Source: Seohaeicola sp024304985 (GTDB lineage: Bacteria > Pseudomonadota > Alphaproteobacteria > Rhodobacterales > Rhodobacteraceae). From it: DNA of 64,000 nucleotides. The notes beneath the pieces were generated by a model, which saw only the letters and a program-made list of their open reading frames with translations, did not search any database and was not told the origin of the DNA. Position numbers and translations under genes: made by a program. How positions within the stretch are numbered: the stretch's first letter is position 1; every line of letters starts with the position of its first letter. Positions 17,739 to 27,166 of the stretch are shown piece after piece. The DNA lies in contig NZ_JARAMP010000018.1 in the NCBI RefSeq assembly GCF_028802875.1, forward strand, positions 1 to 64,000. Direction: 5' to 3'.

Positions 17739-19022
17739 TTATTCGCAGCGCGGGGTGATGTTGGCTTCGGCGGCGTAAGCAGCCGAATCTTCCTCGATCA
17801 GCGGGTTCAGGACGTCCTGATCCGACTGGAAGAAGTCGGTGATCATCTTCCACTCGCCAGCAGCGGCATCCCACTGCTTCACGGCGCCAAAGCCGTCACC
17901 GCCATGGTTTTCACAGGAGACGCTGAAAGTCGGGCCGAAGTTCGGCAGGCCGAGCGCGGCCATCTTTTCTTCGGTGATCTCAAGCGCTTCCATACCGTCA
18001 CGCATCATCGCAGGGGTGATCTGCGCGGTGCCATGGATGCCCTGTGCTGTCTTGGCAGCCTCAACCGCCAGCATTGCAGCATACAGACCACGGTTGTAGA
18101 GCACCGTGCCCATCTGGTCGCCTGCGCCGGCCGCTTTGCCTGCGTCCTTCACGTATTTCTGAAGGTCGGCATAGAGCGGATAGTCAGAGCCGAGGTTGTG
18201 GAAGGTCAGCGCCTTGTAGCCGTTGGCACCTTCACCAGCGGGCAGCACGTCGTTTTCCGAACCCGACCACCAGATGCCGATGAAGTTCTCCATGGGATAG
18301 CGGATGTTCACGGCTTCCTGGATGGCGACCGAGTTCATCACGCCCCAGCCCCACATCAGGACATAGTCCGGACGCTCGCGGCGGATCTGCAGCCACTGGC
18401 TTTTCTGTTCCTGGCCTGGGTGATCGACCGCCAGCAGGGTCAACTCATAACCGTGCTTCTTGGCCAGTTCTTCCAGCGTGCGGATCGGTTCCTTGCCATA
18501 GGCCGAGTTGTGATAGACGAGCGCGATCTTCTTGCCGCTGATGTCGCCGTTGTTCAAATCGAGGATATGCTTGATCGCGATGGAGGCCCCATCCCAATAG
18601 TTGGCGGGATAGTTGAAGATATGGCTGAAGACCTTGCCGTTCTTGGCGGAGGTCCGGCCATAGCCCATGGTGTGCATGGGGATGTCATCGGCGGTTGCCT
18701 TGGGGATCAGCTGATAGGTGATCCCTGTGGACAGCGGCTGATACACCAGAACGCCCTGGCCCTTGGTGGCCTCGTAGCATTCCACGCCTTTTTCAGTGTT
18801 ATAGGCGGTTTCGCATTCCACCAGGTTGATGCGCTCGCCGCCGATGCCGCCGTCACGCTCGTTCATCAGGGTGAAATAATCCTGATAGCCATCGGCAAAG
18901 GGGATGCCGTTCGCCGCATAGGGTCCTGTGCGATAGCTGAGCGCCGAGAAGGTCAGGTCGGCCATCGCCGGGGCCGCGGCCATCATGGCCGCGGTTACCG
19001 CAGTGATCAGTTTCAGTTTCAT
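17739..19022 (-). CDS. Periplasmic substrate-binding protein of branched-chain-type ABC importer
   Basis: A 427-residue periplasmic protein with a signal peptide (MKLKLITAVTAAMMAAAPAMA) and a two-lobed type I binding fold (LivJ/amide-binding family). Cysteines at about 70, 79 and near the C-terminus (ITPRCE) could form disulfides. The sequence is of the subfamily linked with CoA ligases rather than with amino acid uptake, so the ligand is likely a carboxylate; its identity cannot be read from sequence. It is followed by a protective stem-loop, consistent with high expression. Confidence 0.9.
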   Translation of the reverse strand: MKLKLITAVTAAMMAAAPAMADLTFSALSYRTGPYAANGIPFADGYQDYFTLMNERDGGIGGERINLVECETAYNTEKGVECYEATKGQGVLVYQPLSTGITYQLIPKATADDIPMHTMGYGRTSAKNGKVFSHIFNYPANYWDGASIAIKHILDLNNGDISGKKIALVYHNSAYGKEPIRTLEELAKKHGYELTLLAVDHPGQEQKSQWLQIRRERPDYVLMWGWGVMNSVAIQEAVNIRYPMENFIGIWWSGSENDVLPAGEGANGYKALTFHNLGSDYPLYADLQKYVKDAGKAAGAGDQMGTVLYNRGLYAAMLAVEAAKTAQGIHGTAQITPAMMRDGMEALEITEEKMAALGLPNFGPTFSVSCENHGGDGFGAVKQWDAAAGEWKMITDFFQSDQDVLNPLIEEDSAAYAAEANITPRCE

Positions 19023-19097
19023 CGGGTTATCCTCCCTTGGTTTTTCCGATGGTGGTGTCCGAAGGCGAGCCTTCGAATAGATTGCCTTGCCCCCGCC

Positions 19098-20210
19098 CTA
19101 GTGCGGGAAGGGCCAAAGCCGCAATTTTTCCTTGGTCACGCGCCAGAGCTGCGCAAGGCCGTGCGGTTCCGCGATCAAAAAGATCACGATCATTGCGCCG
19201 ACGATCATGAATTCCAGATGCGCGGCAAGGTCGGTGGGCCAGCCGAGGCCACCCACGAGGAAGTTCTTGAGGAACACCGGCAAGAGCACGAGGAAGGCCG
19301 CCCCTGCGAACGAACCGAAGATCGAGCCAAGGCCGCCGATGATGACCATGAACAGCACGAGGAATGATTTCTGGATGCCGAAGGCCTCGCCCACCTCGAC
19401 CGCGCCGAGGTAGATCGCAAAGAACAGGGCGCCCGAGATGCCGACGAAGAAGGACGATACGCCGAAGGCGCTCAACTTGGCGCGCAGCGGGTCCACCCCG
19501 ATGATCTCGGCGGCGATGTCCATGTCACGGATCGCCATCCATTTGCGCCCGAAGGAGCCGCGGGTCAGGTTGCGTGCGATGATTGCGCAGGCGGCAAGGA
19601 AGACAAGGCAGAAAAGATACATCGCCCAGGCCGGTGCGTTGGGTCCCGAGATCGCCACGCCGAACAGGCCGCGCTCGGGGGCCGAAATCTGACCCGAGGC
19701 CGAGTAGTTGTAGAACCAGGACACGCGGTTGAACATCCAGACCAGGAAGAACTGCGCGGCCAGCGTCGCCACGGCCAGATAGAATCCCTTGATCCTGAGC
19801 GACGGCAGGCCGAACAACAGCCCCACCAGCGCGGTCATCACGCCACCCATCAGCACGCTGAAGAAGATGTTGAATTCGGGCAGGCGGAACAGCAATTCGC
19901 CGCCCCACCAGATATCCACGCCGGTCATGAACTTGTAGCAGGAATAGGCGCCCACCGCCATGAAACCGCCGGTGCCAAGGCTGACCTGTCCACAATAGCC
20001 GACAAGGATGTTCAACCCGATCGCCGCGATGGCATAGATCAGGAAGGGCATGAAGACCGCGTTCACCCAGTAATCGTTCAGCACGAAGGGGATGATTGCG
20101 AAGGCGATGAACAGCACCGCATAGTAACGGTAGCGGTCGAATTTGATCGGGAAGGTCTGGTTGTCATCCACATAGGATGTCTTGAAGTCGCCTGCCTCAC
20201 GGTAGAACAT
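19098..20210 (-). CDS. ABC transporter permease, LivM type
   Basis: A 370-residue inner-membrane permease with about nine to ten hydrophobic segments. The LivM family motifs NILVGYCGQVSLGTGGFMAVGAY and the cytosolic coupling-loop region (NLTRGSFGRKWMAIRD) are present. The N-terminus has an extra hydrophilic 35-residue stretch (YREAGDFKTSYVDDNQTFP). It forms the channel with the LivH-type permease encoded upstream, with the 72-residue protein gene in between. Confidence 0.93.
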   Translation of the reverse strand: MFYREAGDFKTSYVDDNQTFPIKFDRYRYYAVLFIAFAIIPFVLNDYWVNAVFMPFLIYAIAAIGLNILVGYCGQVSLGTGGFMAVGAYSCYKFMTGVDIWWGGELLFRLPEFNIFFSVLMGGVMTALVGLLFGLPSLRIKGFYLAVATLAAQFFLVWMFNRVSWFYNYSASGQISAPERGLFGVAISGPNAPAWAMYLFCLVFLAACAIIARNLTRGSFGRKWMAIRDMDIAAEIIGVDPLRAKLSAFGVSSFFVGISGALFFAIYLGAVEVGEAFGIQKSFLVLFMVIIGGLGSIFGSFAGAAFLVLLPVFLKNFLVGGLGWPTDLAAHLEFMIVGAMIVIFLIAEPHGLAQLWRVTKEKLRLWPFPH

Positions 20211-20216
20211 CTGCCC

Positions 20217-20435
20217 TTACCCCTCTTCGCGGATTTTCGACATGTGGCGCACGGACGGCGTCGCATGTGACAGTTTCAGATAGGCGATGACGCCCGTGAC
20301 GAAGCCCAGTCCAGCCAGAAGGCTGGCGGTGGTGATCTGCGAGGTCGTCAGGTCCCCGGCGGTCAGGGCCAGATATCCAAAGGCCCAGAACCCCGACCAG
20401 GCGACGACATTGATGATGGCGATCAGCTTGCGCAT
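20217..20435 (-). CDS. Small membrane protein of the importer operon, 72 residues
   Basis: A 72-residue protein with two hydrophobic segments (IAIINVVAWSGFWAFGYLAL and ITTASLLAGLGFVTGVIAYL) and a charged C-terminus (VRHMSKIREEG). I know no named family. It sits two bases after the LivH-type gene and six before the LivM-type gene, so it is made together with the two permeases. It may be an accessory or assembly subunit of the importer, or an independent small protein; its position between the two permeases favours the first. Confidence 0.75.
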   Translation of the reverse strand: MRKLIAIINVVAWSGFWAFGYLALTAGDLTTSQITTASLLAGLGFVTGVIAYLKLSHATPSVRHMSKIREEG

Positions 20436-20437
20436 CG

Positions 20438-21424
20438 TCAGACCCTTTCGATGATCTTTTCGCCGAACAGACCCTGCGGCCGGAACACGAGGAAGATCAG
20501 CGCCAGCACATAGGCGAACCAGTTTTCGGTGGCGCCGCCCATCATGCCGCCCAGCGTGAATTCGAACAGCTTTTCACCCACGCCGATGATCAGCCCGCCC
20601 ACGATGGCACCCGGGATCGAGGTGAAGCCGCCCAGCATCAGCACGGGCAACGCCTTTAGCGCCATCAGCGAGAGCGAGAATTGCACCCCTGATTTCGCGC
20701 CCCACATGATGCCTGCGACCAGCGCCACGAAGCCCGCGATGGACCAGACGAGGATCCAGATGAAGTTCAGCGAGATTCCCACGGACAAGGCGGCCTGATG
20801 GTCATCGGCCACCGCACGCAGAGCGCGACCCTGCTTGGAATACTGGCTGTAGAGCGTGAGCGTGACCACGAGGATCAGCGCCACGATCGAGGCCACGATA
20901 TCGAGATTGTCGATGAAGAAGCCGTAGCCGAAAAGGTTGAACGTCACTTCATCCAGCGTGGCGTTCATGCCTTGCGGCAGGCCGACATCCAGCGTCTTGA
21001 GCTGACCGCCCCACATCAGATCGCTGAGACCTTCAAGGAAATAGGCCAGACCGATGGTCGCCATGAACAGGATGATCGGTTCCTGATTGACCAGATGCTT
21101 GAACACGAAGCGGTTCACGGCCCAGGCCAGGAAAACCATGACCCCCATGGTCAGCAGGATCCCCAGAAGGGCCGGAATGTGCCAGCCGAAATGATGCACA
21201 TTGGTGCCGAAGATCGCGTTGATCAGGTGGCTGAAGGGCACCTGACCGTCCATGATCCCCACCAGCGTGGCGGCGGCGAAGAGGGCCATCACGCCCTGGG
21301 AGTAGTTGAAGATGCCGCTGGCCTTGTAGATCAGCACGAAACCCAGCGCCACCAGCGCATAGAGAACCCCGGCCATCAGGCCGTTCAGGATCACTTCCAG
21401 CGCGAAGAAAAGTTGTTCAGGCAT
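20438..21424 (-). CDS. ABC transporter permease, LivH type
   Basis: A 328-residue inner-membrane permease with about eight hydrophobic segments and the LivH features LYALVALGFVLIYKASGIFNYSQG and GVSLNF-like loop (VGISLNFIWILVW). It ends FRPQGLFGEK, typical of the family. The ATG at 21424 has GGGAG eight bases upstream; an in-frame GTG at 21433 is less well placed. It forms the membrane channel with the LivM-type permease. Confidence 0.93.
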   Translation of the reverse strand: MPEQLFFALEVILNGLMAGVLYALVALGFVLIYKASGIFNYSQGVMALFAAATLVGIMDGQVPFSHLINAIFGTNVHHFGWHIPALLGILLTMGVMVFLAWAVNRFVFKHLVNQEPIILFMATIGLAYFLEGLSDLMWGGQLKTLDVGLPQGMNATLDEVTFNLFGYGFFIDNLDIVASIVALILVVTLTLYSQYSKQGRALRAVADDHQAALSVGISLNFIWILVWSIAGFVALVAGIMWGAKSGVQFSLSLMALKALPVLMLGGFTSIPGAIVGGLIIGVGEKLFEFTLGGMMGGATENWFAYVLALIFLVFRPQGLFGEKIIERV

Positions 21425-21480
21425 GGGGCACACTCCCTGCGAAACCGTGGATCGTGGTGACGGGTTTGGTCGTAAGGGGC

Positions 21481-22302
21481 TCAGTCATGGGCCACCCCCA
21501 GATAGGCATCGATCACCGCCTGATTGTTGCGCACCTCGTCGGGTGTGCCATCGCCGATCTTCTTGCCGTAATCCATCACGACGACGCGGTCGGACAGGTC
21601 CATCACAACGCCCATATCGTGTTCGATCAGCGCGATGGTGGTGCCGAATTCGTCATTCACATCAAGGATGAAGCGGGACATGTCCTCTTTCTCCTCGACG
21701 TTCATCCCTGCCATGGGTTCGTCCAGCAGCAGAAGCTTGGGCTCGGCGGCCAAGGCGCGCGCCAGTTCGACGCGCTTCTTGAGACCGTAGGGCAGACGCG
21801 CCACGGGGGTCTTGCGGATCGCCTGAATTTCCAGAAAGTCGATGATCTTTTCCACTACTTCGCGGTTCTCGACCTCTTCCTTCTCGGCGGCCCCTTTCCA
21901 GATCGCCTGCGCGACCATGCCCGTTTTCATATGCGTCAGACGGCCGGTCATCACGTTGTCCAGAACGCTCATCCCTTCGAACAGGGCGATGTTCTGAAAG
22001 GTGCGGGCGATGCCCTGCTGGGCCACCTGATAGGGTTTCATCGGCGGGCGCTTTGCACCCCGAAACCAGACCTCGCCTTCCTGCGGGACGTAGAAGCCCG
22101 AGATCACGTTCAGCATCGAGGATTTGCCCGCACCATTCGGGCCGATGATCGCGCGGATCTCGCCTTCGCGGATATCGAAGCTGATATCGGTGATCGCCTT
22201 CACGCCACCAAAACGCAGCGTGATGTTCTTCATCTCCATCAACACGCCACCGATCTGGCGGCCGTCAGCGGTGGTGTAACCTTCCGTGCTCATCTGGTTC
22301 AT
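21481..22302 (-). CDS. ABC transporter ATP-binding protein, LivG type
   Basis: A 273-residue ATPase. Walker A is GPNGAGKS, the signature region is LPYGLKKRVELARAL, and Walker B is KLLLLDEPMAGM. LivG-type proteins have this modified signature. The start overlaps the stop of the upstream acyl-CoA ligase by four bases (ATGA), so translation is coupled; an in-frame ATG at 22293 is an alternative. It acts with the LivF-type ATPase to drive uptake. Confidence 0.93.
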   Translation of the reverse strand: MNQMSTEGYTTADGRQIGGVLMEMKNITLRFGGVKAITDISFDIREGEIRAIIGPNGAGKSSMLNVISGFYVPQEGEVWFRGAKRPPMKPYQVAQQGIARTFQNIALFEGMSVLDNVMTGRLTHMKTGMVAQAIWKGAAEKEEVENREVVEKIIDFLEIQAIRKTPVARLPYGLKKRVELARALAAEPKLLLLDEPMAGMNVEEKEDMSRFILDVNDEFGTTIALIEHDMGVVMDLSDRVVVMDYGKKIGDGTPDEVRNNQAVIDAYLGVAHD

Positions 22303-24272
22303 TCTGCTGCCATCTTCTGCGTGGTGTCCGGTTGCACCGCTGCGTCGCGGATTTCGAGCGTCGCGCTGATGTATCCCTTGCGCCCGTCCTCATAGGTGAC
22401 TTCGGTCCGGGTGCTGATCCGCTCTGATCCGTCATACAGCGCGGTGATCAGATCGTTATACTTGTCCTCGACGATCCGGCGGCGGACCTTGCGGGTGCGG
22501 GTCATTTCGCCGTCATCGGCGTCCAGTTCCTTGTGCAGGATCAGGAAGCGGTGGATCTGACAGCCCGACAGGATCGGATCTTCGGCCACCGAGCGGTTGA
22601 CCTCCTCGACATGGGACTGGATCTGATCCAGCACCTTCGGGTGACCGGCCAGTTCCTGATAGGAGGAATAGCCGATGTTGTTCCGTTCGGCCCAGTTGCC
22701 TACGGCGCTGAGGTCGATGTTGATGAAGGCCATGCAACGATCGCGGCCATTGCCGAAGACCACGGCTTCAAGGATGTTGGGATAGAACTTCAGCTTGTTC
22801 TCGACGTAGTTGGGCGCAAACAGGCGGCCATCGGCCATCTTGCCCACGTCCTTGGCGCGGTCGATGATCCGCAGATGCCCTGAACTTTCTTCGATGAAGC
22901 CCGCATCGCCCGTGGCGACCCAGCCTTCGGCATCCTTGGTATCGGCGGTGCTTTCGGGGTTCTTGTAGTAACATTCGAAAACGCCGGGGCTGCGGTAGTA
23001 AACCTCGCCATTGTCGCCGATCTTCAGCTCGACCCCCGGTGCTGGCACACCCACGGTATCCGAGCGCACCTCGCCATCGGGCTGCATGGTGATGAACACC
23101 GTGGCTTCGGTCTGGCCGTAAAGCTGCTTCAGGTTGATGCCAAGGCTGCGGTAGAAATCGAAGATCTCGGGGCCGATCGCCTCACCGGCGGTATAGCCGA
23201 TGCGGACACGGCTGAACCCGAGCGTGTTCTTGAGCGGGCCATAGACCAGGATGTTGCCCAAGGCATATTTCAGACGGTCCATGAACCCGACGGGCTTGCC
23301 GTCCAGAATCGACGGGCCCACCTTGCGGGCATGGGCCATAAAGGTGTCGAACAGCCATTTCTTCATGCGGCTGGCGTCTTCCATCCGGATCATGACGCTG
23401 GTCAACTGGGTTTCGAACACGCGAGGCGGGGCGAAGTAGTAGGTCGGCCCGATTTCGCGCAGGTCGGTCATCATGGTTTCGGCGCTTTCGGGGCAATTCA
23501 CGCAGAAGCCCGTCCAATAGGCCTGCCCGACCGAGAAGATGAAATCGCCCACCCATGCCATCGGCAGATAGGCCAGAATTTCCTCGCCCGGCCCGAGATT
23601 GTCGAACTCTGAAGAGTTCTGAGCGCTTTCGATGATGTTGCGATTGCTGAGGACCACGCCCTTGGGTTTGCCCGTGGTGCCCGAAGTGTAGAGCATCACG
23701 CAGGTCGAGGTCAGGTCCAGCTTGGCGCGGCGCCGCTCGAGTTCGGGCGTCAATTCATCGCGCGCGGCATGGCCTTGTTCCTGCACATGTCTGAAGTCAT
23801 GCAGGTGGGAGTGGTCGTATTTCCGCAATCCGCGGGGATCGAGATAGATCATATGTTCGAACTGGTGCAGGCGATCCTGAATCTCGATCACCTTGTCGAC
23901 CTGTTCCTGATCTTCGGCGATCACGAAGCGCGCGCCGCAATGGTCCAGCACATAGGCCATCTCTTCGGCGGCCGAGTCCTGATAGAGCGGCACGGGAACC
24001 GCGCCCACGGATTGCGCCGCGACCATCGACCAATACAGTTGTGGCCGGTTGCTGCCGATGATGGCGATGAAATCACCCTCATTGACACCAAGGTTGATCA
24101 GGCCGCGGGCCAGATTGTTCACTTCGCGTTGAACATCCTTCCACGTCCATGTCTGCCAGATGCCGAATTCCTTTTCACGGTAAGCGGGCTTGTCCGCGAA
24201 CCGTTGGGCGTTGCGCTGCAACAGCGCCGGTATGGACGTGTGTCCACCGGTCGCCTGTGACGACTGTGCCAA
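22299..24272 (-). CDS. AMP-binding long-chain acyl-CoA synthetase family protein
   Basis: A 657-residue ligase that adenylates a carboxylic acid and transfers it to CoA. The AMP-binding signature is YTSGTTGKPKGVV, with QLYGQTEATVF and the VATGDAGFIEE / RIIDRAKDVGKMADG hinge. It resembles FadD15-type enzymes. No ATG fits the start: a TTG at 24272 with GGGAGG seven bases upstream gives an N-terminus LAQSSQATGGHTSIP, whereas the ATG at 24356 adds an Arg-rich tail. It is the first gene of the operon, coupled to the LivG-type gene, and divergent from the kinase gene. Confidence 0.9.
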   Translation of the reverse strand: MAQSSQATGGHTSIPALLQRNAQRFADKPAYREKEFGIWQTWTWKDVQREVNNLARGLINLGVNEGDFIAIIGSNRPQLYWSMVAAQSVGAVPVPLYQDSAAEEMAYVLDHCGARFVIAEDQEQVDKVIEIQDRLHQFEHMIYLDPRGLRKYDHSHLHDFRHVQEQGHAARDELTPELERRRAKLDLTSTCVMLYTSGTTGKPKGVVLSNRNIIESAQNSSEFDNLGPGEEILAYLPMAWVGDFIFSVGQAYWTGFCVNCPESAETMMTDLREIGPTYYFAPPRVFETQLTSVMIRMEDASRMKKWLFDTFMAHARKVGPSILDGKPVGFMDRLKYALGNILVYGPLKNTLGFSRVRIGYTAGEAIGPEIFDFYRSLGINLKQLYGQTEATVFITMQPDGEVRSDTVGVPAPGVELKIGDNGEVYYRSPGVFECYYKNPESTADTKDAEGWVATGDAGFIEESSGHLRIIDRAKDVGKMADGRLFAPNYVENKLKFYPNILEAVVFGNGRDRCMAFINIDLSAVGNWAERNNIGYSSYQELAGHPKVLDQIQSHVEEVNRSVAEDPILSGCQIHRFLILHKELDADDGEMTRTRKVRRRIVEDKYNDLITALYDGSERISTRTEVTYEDGRKGYISATLEIRDAAVQPDTTQKMAAE

Positions 24273-24395
24273 ATCTATTCCTCCCTTGTGCCCGTTCTCC
24301 CTCCGGGCCGGTGACCACCTTGAGCGGCGATTCTTTACCGATCTTTGATGGTGCACCCCTTACGCTCTACGTCAACTTTTTCCTGATGATTTCCC

Positions 24396-24415
24396 AATTG
24401 TTACGAATTGTAACA
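24396..24415. promoter_or_regulatory. Candidate response-regulator binding site
   Basis: AATTGTTAC (24396-24404) and AATTGTAAC (24406-24414) are direct repeats with a 10-base period, as bound by OmpR/PhoB-type regulators; they overlap an inverted repeat TGTTAC-N5-GTAACA (24399-24415). The site is 124 bases upstream of the ligase start and 74 upstream of the kinase start. Confidence 0.55.
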
Positions 24416-24488
24416 GGACGATTCGCGGCCCTTGGCCCTAGGCGGGCGCGTCGCGGAGTGTTAGCCATGTCCCACCAGAGGGATGATC

Positions 24489-26411
24489 ATGAGCACGGGA
24501 CAGATTGATACATCGGCAATGACCATGGCCGGGCTGAACCTGATCCAGCAGGCCTTGTCGATCTATGACAGCGATTTGCGGCTTGTGGTCTGCAACCGCC
24601 CCTTCCGCGAGATGTTCGGCCTGCCTCCGGAACTGACCACGCCGGGGGCCGCCTTCGAGGACACGATCCGCTTTCTGGCCAGCCGGGGTGAATATGGGCC
24701 GGTCGAGGATCTGGACGCTGCGGTGCAGATGCGTGTCGAACAGGCCCGCGCCTTTGAGCCGCATTACATGGAGCGCCTGCGCCCGGACGGCCGCAGCATC
24801 AGCGTCGAAGGCTCGCCCCTGCCGCAGGGGGGCTGGGTGACGGTCTACACCGATATCACCCGCACCAAGCAGCAGGAGGCGTTGCTGCGCGCCCGGTCGG
24901 CCGAGTTGAGTGACAAGGTGCTGTCCTATGCCGAGGAACTGAGCGCGACCAACCGCAAGCTGGAGGCGACGGTCACGGCACTGGAGGAGGCCAAGCGCCA
25001 GCTGACCGAAACCGAAGCGCGCACCCGTCTGACGACCGAGATGATGCCGGCCCATATTTCGCATGTGGGACGTGACCGGTGCTATACGTTTTCGAACCGC
25101 AAGCTGGGGGTGGTGATGCCGGGGCGTCCGGCGAATATCCTTGGCCTGCCGATCCGCACCGCTTTGGGCGAGTCTGCCTATGCCGCGATCCAGCCGCATC
25201 TGGATGCCGCTTTCTTCGGCACGCCCTCGGTTTTTGAGTTCAACGACGAGGAAAGCTCGCGCCGTATCCGCGCGGCCTTTACCCCGGATCGTGCCCCGGA
25301 TGGGCAGATCAACGGGGTCTATATCCTGTCGATGGACGTGACCGAGGAAACGCAGGCCCGCAGCGCCCTGCAACAGACACGGCGGCGAGAGATGGCGGCG
25401 CAACTGACCAGCGGGATGGCGCATGATTTTTCGAACCTGCTGACGATCATCCTTGGCAGCCAGTCGCGTCTGCAACGGATGAGCCTGCCGCCTGATGCGC
25501 GCGATCTGGTGACGGCAACACTATCCGCAGCCCATCGCGGCGGCGCGCTGCTGAACCGGATCGCCGATATCACCGGCGCGCGGGAATGGCACCCCGCACC
25601 GGCCGATCTGCGCGCGGTGCTGGCTGATCTTGACACGCTGGCCGCCCCTGCGCTGCCGCCGGGGATCACCCTGACCATCCGCAATGACATCGCCCATGAC
25701 GCGCTGATGCTGGATACCGGCATGTTGCAGGATTCGCTTCTGAACCTGATCCTGAACGCGCGCGACGCTTGTGGCGCGGCGGGTGAGATCATGCTGGATG
25801 TCACGGCGCTGCAGGATACATGGGCCGAGTTCACTGTCAGCGACACCGGCCCCGGATTTTCCGAGGCGGCGCTGGAACATGCCTTGGAGCCCTTCTTCAC
25901 CACCAAGGGCGGCGAAGGCACGGGTCTGGGGCTGGCCATGGTCTATGACATGGTCAAGCTGGCCGGAGGCCGTGTCTGGATCGGCAATACCGAGAGCGGT
26001 GGACAGGTTCGGCTGCGCTTGCCGCTGCGCCCCTCGGCCCTGCCGCTGGTGCCGGGGCTGGTGCTGCTGGTCGAGGACAGCCCCGACCTGCGCGCGGGCA
26101 TCCGCGAGATGCTGCGCGATCAGGGGCATGCGGTGATCGAGGCCGCGACCGTGGAGGAAGCACTGGCCCTGTTGGCGCAACTGCCTGATATTTCGCTGAT
26201 CCTGTCGGATATCACGCTGGAAGGGGATGCCACCGGACTGGACCTTCTGGGCCGTCTGCCCGAGGGGCATCCACCTTGCCTGCTGATGACCTCCTTGCCG
26301 CCCGATCATCCCTGTCATGTCGCCGCGAGCGCGCAGGTTCCGGTGCTGACCAAGCCCTTCACAGCCACAGGCCTGCATGCCTTTCTGCAAAGGGGGGCTA
26401 CGCCGGAATGA
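24489..26411 (+). CDS. PAS-domain hybrid histidine kinase
   Basis: A 640-residue cytosolic sensor with no transmembrane segment. It has an N-terminal PAS-like domain (about 15-125), a coiled coil (about 128-178), a second PAS domain (about 180-290), the phospho-acceptor His312 in SGMAHDFSNLLT, an ATPase domain (Asn423, DTGPGFSE, FFTTKGGEGTGLGLAM) and a C-terminal receiver with phosphoacceptor Asp574 (ILSDITL) and Lys622. It should sense a cytosolic signal, perhaps the imported acid or its CoA ester. It overlaps the regulator gene by four bases. The ATG at 24489 is preferred over 24483 for ribosome-site spacing. Confidence 0.9.
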   Translation: MSTGQIDTSAMTMAGLNLIQQALSIYDSDLRLVVCNRPFREMFGLPPELTTPGAAFEDTIRFLASRGEYGPVEDLDAAVQMRVEQARAFEPHYMERLRPDGRSISVEGSPLPQGGWVTVYTDITRTKQQEALLRARSAELSDKVLSYAEELSATNRKLEATVTALEEAKRQLTETEARTRLTTEMMPAHISHVGRDRCYTFSNRKLGVVMPGRPANILGLPIRTALGESAYAAIQPHLDAAFFGTPSVFEFNDEESSRRIRAAFTPDRAPDGQINGVYILSMDVTEETQARSALQQTRRREMAAQLTSGMAHDFSNLLTIILGSQSRLQRMSLPPDARDLVTATLSAAHRGGALLNRIADITGAREWHPAPADLRAVLADLDTLAAPALPPGITLTIRNDIAHDALMLDTGMLQDSLLNLILNARDACGAAGEIMLDVTALQDTWAEFTVSDTGPGFSEAALEHALEPFFTTKGGEGTGLGLAMVYDMVKLAGGRVWIGNTESGGQVRLRLPLRPSALPLVPGLVLLVEDSPDLRAGIREMLRDQGHAVIEAATVEEALALLAQLPDISLILSDITLEGDATGLDLLGRLPEGHPPCLLMTSLPPDHPCHVAASAQVPVLTKPFTATGLHAFLQRGATPE

Positions 26412-27112
26412 CCGCGCCTCTTGTCACGATTCTGGACGATGAACCGGCGATCCGGAACATGCTGGCCCATGCGCTGACCGAGGCTGGGTTCCGCACGATG
26501 AGTTTTGGGCGCGCCACGGAGTTCGAGGCGGCATTGAAAACCGCGACGCCGGATATCTGTCTGGTCGATCTGTCCCTGCCTGACCGGGACGGGCTGACGC
26601 TGGTGCATCGGCTGGCGCTGGAACAGGGGGCGGTTGTCATCATCATCTCGGGACGCGCGCAGGTGCAGGATCGCGTGACGGGGCTGGAACTGGGGGCAGA
26701 TGACTACATCATCAAACCCTTCGATCCTGCCGAGGTCGTGGCCCGTATCCGCGCCCGCCTGCGCCGCGGGCAGGTCACGACCCAGACCGGCCAGACCGCG
26801 CGCTTCAACGGCTGGACCGCGCATTTCGACAGCTACACGCTCAGGGATGAGAGTGGAGCCGAGACACCCTTTTCCCATGCCGAGGGCGAGGTGCTGCGCC
26901 TGTTTCTGGAGCGGCCCAAGCGCTTGATCTCACGCGCGATGATGCAGGAAATTCTGGGCGGGGCGGCAGGCGACAGTTTCGACCGGGCGATGGATGTGCG
27001 CATCTCTAGGCTGCGCACCAAGCTGCGCGAGGACCCCAAGAACCCGCGCCTGATCAAGACGATCTATGGCGCGGGCTATATCTTTGTGGGTGATGTGGTC
27101 TGGACCGGATAG
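26408..27112 (+). CDS. OmpR/PhoB-type response regulator
   Basis: A 234-residue regulator with an N-terminal receiver (acidic pocket Asp10-Asp11, phosphoacceptor Asp54 in CLVDLSLPD, Lys in IIKPFDP) and a C-terminal winged-helix DNA-binding domain ending RTKLREDPKNPRLIKTIYGAGYIF. Its start overlaps the kinase stop (ATGA), so the two are a coupled pair. The kinase carries its own receiver, so the final step may be a relay or the receiver may modulate the kinase. The expected target is the divergent importer/ligase operon. Confidence 0.93.
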   Translation: MTAPLVTILDDEPAIRNMLAHALTEAGFRTMSFGRATEFEAALKTATPDICLVDLSLPDRDGLTLVHRLALEQGAVVIIISGRAQVQDRVTGLELGADDYIIKPFDPAEVVARIRARLRRGQVTTQTGQTARFNGWTAHFDSYTLRDESGAETPFSHAEGEVLRLFLERPKRLISRAMMQEILGGAAGDSFDRAMDVRISRLRTKLREDPKNPRLIKTIYGAGYIFVGDVVWTG

Positions 27113-27137
27113 GTCAGGACCGGGGTTCCACCCCGGA

Positions 27138-27165
27138 CCCCGGGATATTTCCGGCAAGAAGAAGC
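27138..27165 (-). repeat. Dispersed intergenic repeat, copy 2 (inverted)
   Basis: On the minus strand it reads GCTTCTTCTTGCCGGAAATA then TCCCGGGG, matching copies at 17672-17697 and 63349-63374. A short hairpin (CCGGGGT/ACCCCGG, 27120-27136) lies beside it, between convergent genes. Confidence 0.75.
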
Positions 27166-27166
27166 T

